Positions 58,264 to 64,000 of a DNA stretch of 64,000 bases are shown in pieces. Every line of letters starts with the position of its first letter. Position 1 is the first letter of the stretch. Under the pieces are notes generated by a model. That model saw only the letters and a program-made list of their open reading frames with translations, ran no database searches and was not told where the DNA came from. The translations under genes and the position numbers were made by a program. Where the stretch lies: NCBI RefSeq assembly GCF_024539815.1, contig NZ_JAHHIU010000088.1, forward strand, positions 1 through 64,000, written 5' to 3'. Source of the DNA: Streptomyces hayashii. Lineage in GTDB: Bacteria; Actinomycetota; Actinomycetes; Streptomycetales; Streptomycetaceae.

Positions 58264-58560
58264 ACCGGGCACCCCTGAACAACCGGCGGGCGGACAGGGT
58301 ATGAGGCTCCGTCAGAAACGGGCCGCGGCGACCGTGTCCCGCACGGCAGGTTGTGGACGGTGGTGACGCCCGCCGGGTCGCGGGCGTCCGCCGGGTCGCG
58401 GGCGTCCGCCCCGCCTGGGCCGCCCCGGGCGGGCGATGTCGTCCCACGACCCGCCCGCCCCCGTGCCGAGCACCGGTCGTCCGCCGGTCGGGGCGGACAG
58501 CGAGACGCCGGTGCGCGCCCGCATCGGGGCCGGGCGGCTGGGCAGGTCGCGTGGACCTCC
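58264..58560. other. Non-coding gap between GH55 and the EF-G paralogue
   Basis: No gene seen. It contains a perfect 18-base tandem duplication (CGCCGGGTCGCGGGCGTC at 58371 and 58389). Confidence 0.7.
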
Positions 58561-58585
58561 GCCCCCGCGTCACCGACGCGGGGGC
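58561..58585. terminator. Hairpin terminator for the EF-G paralogue
   Basis: A perfect 11-base stem (GCCCCCGCGTC / GACGCGGGGGC) with a 3-base loop, ten bases beyond the minus-strand stop at 58596. Confidence 0.82.
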
Positions 58586-58595
58586 GGCGCACAGG

Positions 58596-60755
58596 TCACC
58601 GCTCGGACACGACCGCCGCCGGCCCGGCCGGGGCGTATCCGGTCGGCCGGGCCGTGAAGGCGCCTCGGCCCTGGGTGCGACTGCGCAGCCGGGTCGCGTA
58701 GCCGAACAGCTCGGCCAGCGGCACGGTGGCCGTGACCACCGCCGAACCGCCGCGCACGGTCGAGTCGGTGATCCGCCCGCGTCGGCCGGCGAGATCGCCG
58801 AGGACGCCGCCGACCGCGTCCTCGGGCACGGTGACCGTGACCTCGACGACCGGCTCCAGCAGGACCATCGCGCAACCGCGAAGCGCTTCCCGGAGCCCGA
58901 GCCGGCCCGCCGCGCGGAAGGCCGTCTCGGAGGAGTCCTTCACATGGGTCGCCCCGTCGACCAGGGTGACCCGCACCCCGGCGACCGGGTGCCCGCCGAG
59001 AGGCCCTTCCGCCAGGGCGTCCCGGCAACCGGCTTCTACGGCGCGCACGTACTCCTGCGGCACCCGTCCGCCGACGACGGCGGAGCGGAACTCGAAACCG
59101 GTACGGAACTCGAAACCGGTTTCGACGTCACCGGCCGCGCCGTGCGCGCCGAGGGGTTCGACGTCGAGTACGACGTGCGCGAACTGCCCCGCCCCGCCGT
59201 CCTGTTTGACGTGCCGGAAGACCAGGCCGGACACCCCGCGGGCGACCGTCTCGCGGTAGGTCACCCTCGGACGGCCCACGCCGACCTCCAGCCCGAGGCT
59301 GCGACGGATCTTCTCCACCGCCACCTCCAGGTGCAGTTCGCCCATGCCGGACAGCACGGTCTGACCGGTCTCGGCGTCGGTCCTGACGACCAGCGACGGA
59401 TCCTCCTCCGTGAGCCGGGCGAGCGCCGAGACCAGCCGGTCGGCGTCGGCGACGGTGCGGGGTTCCACCGCCACCGAGACGACCGGGTCGGGAACCCCGG
59501 GCGGTTCGAGGACGACGGGCGCCCCCGGCGCGCACAGGGTCGAGCCCGCGCGGGCCGACTTCAGCCCGACCACGGCCACGATGTCCCCGACGACCGCCCG
59601 ATCCACCCGGGCGTGCCGGTCCGCCTGCACGCGCAGGATCCGACCGATCCGCTCGGTGCGCCGGGTGCCCGACTCCCACACCGGATCTCCCTTCTCGATC
59701 GTGCCCGAGTACACCCGCAGGTAGGTGAGCCGACCCGTGGCGGTGGCGGCGACCTTGAACGCGAGCGCAGCGAACGGCGCCTCGGGGTCGGCGGGGCGTT
59801 CCTCGCCGCCCCCGTCGGACGCACGGTCGCCGGCCGCGTGCCCGGCGCGGTCCGTGCCGTGCGCTGCGGCGGCTCCGTCCCGGACACCGCTCACCGGCGG
59901 CACGTCGAGCGGCGACGGCAGATAGGCGACGACCGCGTCGAGCAGCGGCTCGATCCCCTGGTTGCGATAGGCCGAACCGCACAGCACGACCAGTACGTCA
60001 CCCGTGTGGGTGAGGTCGCGCAGAGCCCCGGAGAGGGTCTGCGCGGAGAGCGTCTCCCGGTCGCAGAACTCCTCCAGCGCGGCCGGATGCCGTTCCGCCA
60101 CGGCTTCCTCCAGCAGCCGTCGGCGGCGCAGCGCCTCCTCCCGGAGCTCCTGCGGCACGTCCCCTTCGACGGCCGTGTCGCTGCCGTCACTCCAGGTCAG
60201 CGCCCGCATCCGGAGCAGGTCGATGATGCCGGTGAAGCCGTCCTCCGCGCCGATCGGCAACTGTACGGAGAGCGGGACCGGGTGCAGCCGGGTGCGGATC
60301 GACTCCACCGCGGCGTCCAGGTCGGCGCCCGCCCGGTCCAGCTTGTTGACGAACGCGATCCGGGGGACGCCGTGACGGTCGGCCTGGCGCCACACGGACT
60401 CGCTCTGCGGTTCCACGCCCGCGACGGCGTCGAACACCGCCACCGCGCCGTCCAGGACGCGCAGGGCCCGCTCCACCTCGTCGGCGAAGTCGACGTGCCC
60501 GGGGGTGTCGATCAGGTTGACGCGGTGACCGTCCCAGTCGCAGCTGACGGCCGCGGCGAAGATGGTGATGCCGCGGTCGCGCTCCTGCGGGTCGAAGTCG
60601 GTGACGGTCGTGCCGTCGTGGACCTCGCCGCGCTTGTGCGTGGTCCCGGTGGCGTACAGGATCCGCTCGGTGACGGTGGTCTTGCCGGCGTCCACGTGGG
60701 CGAGGATGCCCAGGTTGCGCACGGCGCGGAGCTGACGGTCGAGGTGGTTGCGCAT
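58596..60755 (-). CDS. Elongation factor G paralogue
   Basis: A 719-residue translational GTPase of the EF-G family with all domains: G1 [11 protein letters not shown]2/switch RGITI, G3 DTPGHVDF, G4 NKLDRAGAD, and domain IV ([16 protein letters not shown]). It is not linked to rps or tuf genes, so it is a second copy like the FusB-type EF-G of other Streptomyces. Oddities are an Asp/Gly/Glu-rich insert of about 30 residues before domain II ([20 protein letters not shown]) and a 6-residue duplication (TGFEFR twice). It may act in recycling, stress or antibiotic tolerance. Confidence 0.9.
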   Translation of the reverse strand: MRNHLDRQLRAVRNLGILAHVDAGKTTVTERILYATGTTHKRGEVHDGTTVTDFDPQERDRGITIFAAAVSCDWDGHRVNLIDTPGHVDFADEVERALRVLDGAVAVFDAVAGVEPQSESVWRQADRHGVPRIAFVNKLDRAGADLDAAVESIRTRLHPVPLSVQLPIGAEDGFTGIIDLLRMRALTWSDGSDTAVEGDVPQELREEALRRRRLLEEAVAERHPAALEEFCDRETLSAQTLSGALRDLTHTGDVLVVLCGSAYRNQGIEPLLDAVVAYLPSPLDVPPVSGVRDGAAAAHGTDRAGHAAGDRASDGGGEERPADPEAPFAALAFKVAATATGRLTYLRVYSGTIEKGDPVWESGTRRTERIGRILRVQADRHARVDRAVVGDIVAVVGLKSARAGSTLCAPGAPVVLEPPGVPDPVVSVAVEPRTVADADRLVSALARLTEEDPSLVVRTDAETGQTVLSGMGELHLEVAVEKIRRSLGLEVGVGRPRVTYRETVARGVSGLVFRHVKQDGGAGQFAHVVLDVEPLGAHGAAGDVETGFEFRTGFEFRSAVVGGRVPQEYVRAVEAGCRDALAEGPLGGHPVAGVRVTLVDGATHVKDSSETAFRAAGRLGLREALRGCAMVLLEPVVEVTVTVPEDAVGGVLGDLAGRRGRITDSTVRGGSAVVTATVPLAELFGYATRLRSRTQGRGAFTARPTGYAPAGPAAVVSER
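59086..59121. repeat. 18-bp in-frame duplication in the EF-G paralogue
   Basis: CGGAACTCGAAACCGGTA (59086-59103) is followed by a copy with one change (59104-59121). It adds six residues at the start of domain IV, reading [12 protein letters not shown]. Confidence 0.9.
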
Positions 60756-60901
60756 GGCCCTTGGCCTTTCGGGGTGTTCCGAGAACGGGCAGCGCGATTT
60801 CCTGCGGACGTCCCTGGGGACAGAGCCCTGCGAAACTGCGTGACGGGTCGTCAGGCCCTGGGCCAGGACGACGCGTCGCGGTGTTCAGACGTCCGTCGGG
60901 A

Positions 60902-61000
60902 TCACCGGTGCCGACCGCGCGGCGGGCACCGGTCGGACGAGGACACGAGGATCACCTCGTAGCGGGCGCAGGGAGCGACGGCAGCGGTGTGGTCACGCAT
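60902..61000 (-). CDS. Possible 32-residue leader peptide before the EF-G paralogue
   Basis: A short ORF starting at ATG 61000 with a GGGAG site 8 bases upstream and coding MRDHTAAVAPCARYEVILVSS and so on, ending 147 bases before the EF-G start, on the same strand. Nothing else occupies the gap from 60756 to 61201. It could be a translated leader or a chance ORF. Confidence 0.3.
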   Translation of the reverse strand: MRDHTAAVAPCARYEVILVSSSDRCPPRGRHR

Positions 61001-61201
61001 GGCCGGGCTCCCTTCGTTCGTCACGGTCGAAGCGCCGCCCTGATCGTGGGCCGCGCTCGGTTCGGCGAGTGTAGGACCGCACGATCGTCCTCGGCACACG
61101 ATTTAGCGGCCCCGCCCCCTCCCTCCGGGCCCCTCCGGTCCCTCCGGACCGCGTCGGGGTCGGGCCGGCCGTGGGTCGCCGGGCGTGCGGTGCCGTCGCG
61201 C

Positions 61202-61936
61202 TCAGCGGTAGCGGGCGAGGAAGGCCTTCACCTGGTCCCACACGTCCGGCTGCCGCAGCAGGATGTCGTTGCCGTGCGCGCTGCCTGGGACGATCACCAG
61301 CTTCTCGTCCTTCGACTTGCGGGCCAGCTTGTCCAACTCGCGGGCGTCGGCGGCGAACTGTCCGTCGTCCTGTGCGGCCACCAGGAGGATCGGCATGGTC
61401 AGCTTGGCGATCGCGCCGGTGGCGTCCATGCTGTTGTAGAACCCGGGTCCCGAGAGCGAGACGACCGCGGCCACGGGCGGCTTCACTGTCGCGGCGGCGG
61501 CCAGCGAGGCGGTTCCGCCCTTGGACGCGCCCATCAGCAACACTTTCTGTGCGCCCTCTTTCCGAAGTCGCTCGACGGCGCCCTCGATCTCCGGCACCTC
61601 GGAACCGGTGCTGTCCACGGCAAGCACCCGGTAACCGTTCTCAGCGAGTTCGTCCGCACCCGCGACCCACGAGCAGACGTTGTTGTTCGACTGGTGGGAG
61701 AGGACCACGCCGGTCTTGCCGGTGCCGGTCTGGTAACCGGCGACCTCATTGCCCCCGGTGTCCTTGAAGGTGATCGACTTCGCCGTCTGCCCGGCGCTCA
61801 GGCAGCCGAAGTCGGTGGCCGTGGGCGACGCGGCGGTCGTACCGGAGCCGGTCGTGTCGTGGTCGTCGCCGCAGGCCCCGAGCGTCAGCGCCGCGGCGCA
61901 CACGAGCCCGGCGGCGGCGAGCATGCGCTGTCTCAT
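61202..61936 (-). CDS. Alpha/beta hydrolase lipoprotein (dienelactone-hydrolase-like)
   Basis: A 244-residue exported lipoprotein. The lipobox is TLGACGDD, and the fold shows VVLSHQSNNNVCSW, the nucleophile elbow LLMGASKGGTASL (Ser about residue 142), the acid in LVAAQDDGQFA and the His in VPGSAHGNDIL. It is a probable surface esterase or acyl hydrolase; the substrate is not shown. Confidence 0.85.
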   Translation of the reverse strand: MRQRMLAAAGLVCAAALTLGACGDDHDTTGSGTTAASPTATDFGCLSAGQTAKSITFKDTGGNEVAGYQTGTGKTGVVLSHQSNNNVCSWVAGADELAENGYRVLAVDSTGSEVPEIEGAVERLRKEGAQKVLLMGASKGGTASLAAAATVKPPVAAVVSLSGPGFYNSMDATGAIAKLTMPILLVAAQDDGQFAADARELDKLARKSKDEKLVIVPGSAHGNDILLRQPDVWDQVKAFLARYR

Positions 61937-62144
61937 CCGTCCCTCCCCCGTCAGGGCGCGGAGCGCTCCTCGCGCCCCCGCGCACGAACTCGCGGAACGC
62001 TAACGGGCGTACGGGACACCGTCAACGACTCGGCCGGAGTCCGCGATCCGAGTGCCCGCCGGACTCGCGGTCCGAGTGCCCGACGTGCGGTGCCGCTCCG
62101 CGCGGACCGGCTCCGGACGTTCACGCGGACGCGGCCGGCCCTCC

Positions 62145-62849
62145 TCACCCGGACGGGACCGGCACGGGCGCGTAGAACTCCCTGCGCACCCGGCGCAGCC
62201 AGGCGTCGGCGGCCCTTTCGTCGGGTTGTTCGGGCAGCACGCTGCGGGTCTCGGCGAACGCCTCCTCGAAGTGGCGCAGCAGCGGTTGCGCGGCTTCGGG
62301 ATCGGCGGCGACCTGCTCGCCGAAGCGGTGGTAGCTCTCCGGGTCCTCGACCCGCACCGTCAACCGCCCTGTGGCGTACAACTCGTAGCCCTGCGTGCAC
62401 AGTCGTTTGAGGTGCCGGGCGTGCTTGGCGACCCGCTGGGGAAGGCCGTCCGCATGGGGGTTGCCCTGACGGTTCTGCAGCTTGCGGAACTGCTGGGTGG
62501 CGTAGCCCAGATAGGCGTCGCGGATCCGCCGCGCGCTGAGCAACGTCTGTCGCAGGGCGATGAGTTCGTCGCCGAGCGGCGAGCGGACCTCGTACAACTC
62601 GTCCGGGAGCCATACGAGTTCCATGACGGTGGGATTGCCGGCCAGGGCGAGGCGGCACCACTTGCCCGCCTCGTGCAGGGTGCGGTCGGGCGCCGTGCTG
62701 ACGTGCGACTCCGGGGGACGGTGCAGACCGTGCAGTTCCTCGGTGGGGGTGGCGAACATGCCCAGGCGATCGACGTCGGAGCCTTCGTGGGCGAGCCCGT
62801 AGGCGGTCGAGCCGACGATGCCGGACAGCAGGATGTTGGTGACGGTCAC
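62145..62849 (-). CDS. RlaP-type nucleotidyltransferase
   Basis: A 234-residue protein of the DNA polymerase beta superfamily, RNA-repair-associated (PF10127-like) branch. The motif GSTAYGLAHEGSDVDRLG (about residues 12-29) gives Gly-Ser and the metal-binding Asp-x-Asp. Later features are NPTVMELVWLP and KHARHLKRLCTQGYEL. GTG at 62849 is chosen for family fit. No RNA ligase or kinase is next to it, so the role is open. Confidence 0.83.
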   Translation of the reverse strand: MTVTNILLSGIVGSTAYGLAHEGSDVDRLGMFATPTEELHGLHRPPESHVSTAPDRTLHEAGKWCRLALAGNPTVMELVWLPDELYEVRSPLGDELIALRQTLLSARRIRDAYLGYATQQFRKLQNRQGNPHADGLPQRVAKHARHLKRLCTQGYELYATGRLTVRVEDPESYHRFGEQVAADPEAAQPLLRHFEEAFAETRSVLPEQPDERAADAWLRRVRREFYAPVPVPSG

Positions 62850-63097
62850 AGGTGCCCCCGGTGGTACTCCGACGATGATCTCCCGGCCTCGTGGCCGTGT
62901 GCCGGGACCGCCATGATGCCCCGGTCCCGAGCGCGTGACCCGCGTATTTTCCGGCTCCGCCCGGTGTTCGGCGTCCGTGGGGGCGGCTCGGGGCCCCGCT
63001 CGCCGCTTCACCCGTACGACTCATTGCGCTGGTCGAGCGGCTGCGCCGGTGGTGCCGTGGAGGCAGGGGCAGCCGGCCCCGTCCTCAGGAGGAACCC

Positions 63098-63973
63098 GTG
63101 ACCACCGCTCGCCCGTCGTCCCGTCCGTCCTGTCCGCCCCGCCCGTCGGGCCCTGCCGGTCCGACCCGTCCGGCGCGTCCGGCACGTGGGCTGGCCGCCG
63201 CTCTGGCCTGCGGAACCCTGCTGGTCACGGCGGCCTGTTCGAGCGGGGACGACAGTTCGTCGACCGGCTCGGACGTCGCGGCGGCGCCGGTCGCGGGACG
63301 GACCACCGCGCCCACCACCCTGCCGCTCACGAACGCCCGCGCACGGATGGCGCTGATCACCGAGGGCGACCTGGAGGACGACTGGACACAGGTCAAGACC
63401 GCGGGGAACTGGCACGACCGCCTCCTCGTCGGCAAGGTCGACGTCGCCCAGTTCCTCACGGCCAAGACACAGGCGGCCGCCTGCCAGCGGCTGCTCGACG
63501 GGCTCTACGAGGACGACCTGCTCGGGAAGCCGTCCGGCGGATCGGCGCTCACCGGCTTCCAGCAGGGCGAGGCCCGGCTGTTCTACCAGGTGGCCGCCTA
63601 CGACAAGGCCGACCTGGACAAGTCGCTGGCCTGGCTGAAGTCGCTGCCGACCGAGTGCGACCAGTTCAACGCGGTCGGCTCGCAGAACTCCACGCGCTCC
63701 GTGCAGGTCGTCGAGGCCTCCCTCCCGAAGGCCGGCGACGCCCGGCAGGGCCTGACCGTGACCGTGAAGGGCGTCTCCGGCGGCGCTCCCGTCACGCTCA
63801 CCCTGGACGTCGCCGTCGTACGGGTCGGCGACGACGCGATCACGGTCATCAACGGCGGGACCGACGGTGTGGACCACGACAGCACCGACGACGCGGTCAG
63901 CCACGGCACCACGCGGCTCAAGGACGTCCGGGAAGGCCGTACACCGGCCCCGGAACCCAGCCAGTTCGACTGA
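63098..63973 (+). CDS. Lipoprotein of unknown function
   Basis: A 291-residue exported protein. A 30-residue Pro/Ser/Arg-rich start precedes the hydrophobic core and lipobox (LLVTAACSSGDD), then a Ser/Thr linker and a globular domain (ALITEGDLEDDWTQV; AWLKSLPTECDQFN) resembling the PknH-like sensor or LpqN group found in actinobacteria. GTG start with AGGAGGAA 4 bases upstream. Function not assigned. Confidence 0.78.
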   Translation: MTTARPSSRPSCPPRPSGPAGPTRPARPARGLAAALACGTLLVTAACSSGDDSSSTGSDVAAAPVAGRTTAPTTLPLTNARARMALITEGDLEDDWTQVKTAGNWHDRLLVGKVDVAQFLTAKTQAAACQRLLDGLYEDDLLGKPSGGSALTGFQQGEARLFYQVAAYDKADLDKSLAWLKSLPTECDQFNAVGSQNSTRSVQVVEASLPKAGDARQGLTVTVKGVSGGAPVTLTLDVAVVRVGDDAITVINGGTDGVDHDSTDDAVSHGTTRLKDVREGRTPAPEPSQFD

Positions 63974-64000
63974 GCGCGAGGGGTCGTCCGGCCTTCTTCC

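Noticed and set aside
58312..58573. Short ORFs in the gap between GH55 and the EF-G paralogue
   Set aside because: Repeat-derived Arg/Pro/Gly sequence without a ribosome site or homology.
61951..61977. GGAGCGCTCC palindrome before the alpha/beta hydrolase lipoprotein
   Set aside because: It lies in a GC-rich imperfect hairpin, and the gene has no link to sugars, so a chance match to the CebR core is more likely.

Overview
The window is high-GC actinobacterial chromosome, almost certainly Streptomyces. Third-position GC is extreme, GTG starts and short start/stop overlaps are common, and several exported proteins carry Tat-type signals. Sugar ABC operons lack their own ATPase, as is usual where one shared MsiK-type ATPase serves many importers. 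The order of the pentose-phosphate operon and the nearby GTP cyclohydrolase/creatininase cluster resembles, from memory, the SCO6650-6663 region of S. coelicolor. No rRNA, tRNA, CRISPR array, prophage or intact insertion sequence was seen.

Layout. 0.1-9.8 kb: a galactoside-type operon (binding protein, two permeases, GH2 beta-galactosidase) followed by two Tat-exported phosphoesterases, closed by a strong hairpin terminator. 9.8-15.2 kb: a four-gene acyl-CoA type catabolic operon (SDR, amidohydrolase, acyl-CoA ligase, MaoC hydratase) divergent from a MarR regulator and an IclR regulator. 15.3-18.5 kb: a GNAT protein, a secreted GH16 beta-1,3-glucanase preceded by LacI-type operator palindromes, and an AraC regulator. 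18.7-27.5 kb: transketolase, transaldolase, zwf, opcA, pgi, gnd and a histidine phosphatase. 27.6-32.7 kb: a beta-helix-like membrane protein, a VOC remnant, a TetR/MFS efflux pair with twin operators, and a serine hydrolase.

32.8-36.3 kb: an overlapping three-gene operon of two saccharopine-dehydrogenase-like proteins and a FAD amine oxidase. 36.4-43.7 kb is the most interesting block. It holds a GTP cyclohydrolase II paralogue with Met at the residue that decides between formylated and deformylated product, a creatininase-family hydrolase that could act as the deformylase, a flippase-like membrane protein, a methyltransferase, a GT4 glycosyltransferase, a PTPS-fold protein that has lost its catalytic residues, an alcohol-dehydrogenase-like protein and a CDP-alcohol phosphatidyltransferase. 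Together they suggest an uncharacterised pathway from GTP to a modified pyrimidine or pterin product, possibly attached to a lipid. 43.8-48.1 kb: a peptide/nickel-type importer whose two permeases are fused into one chain, with its binding protein and a GNAT protein, behind a Zur-like box, facing a decayed P-loop ATPase gene.

48.5-51.5 kb: a hypothetical protein, an alpha/beta hydrolase and a PIG-L-type protein, in DNA rich in 7-bp tandem repeats. 51.5-58.3 kb: a beta-1,3-glucan locus with GH1 beta-glucosidase, two permeases and a binding protein, divergent from a secreted GH55 exo-beta-1,3-glucanase. It shares a GAGAGCGCTCTC palindrome with the distant GH16 gene, so the two loci look like one regulon: GH16 and GH55 cut the polymer outside, the ABC system imports the oligomers, and GH1 finishes inside. 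58.6-64 kb: an EF-G paralogue, an alpha/beta hydrolase lipoprotein, a RlaP-type nucleotidyltransferase and an unknown lipoprotein.
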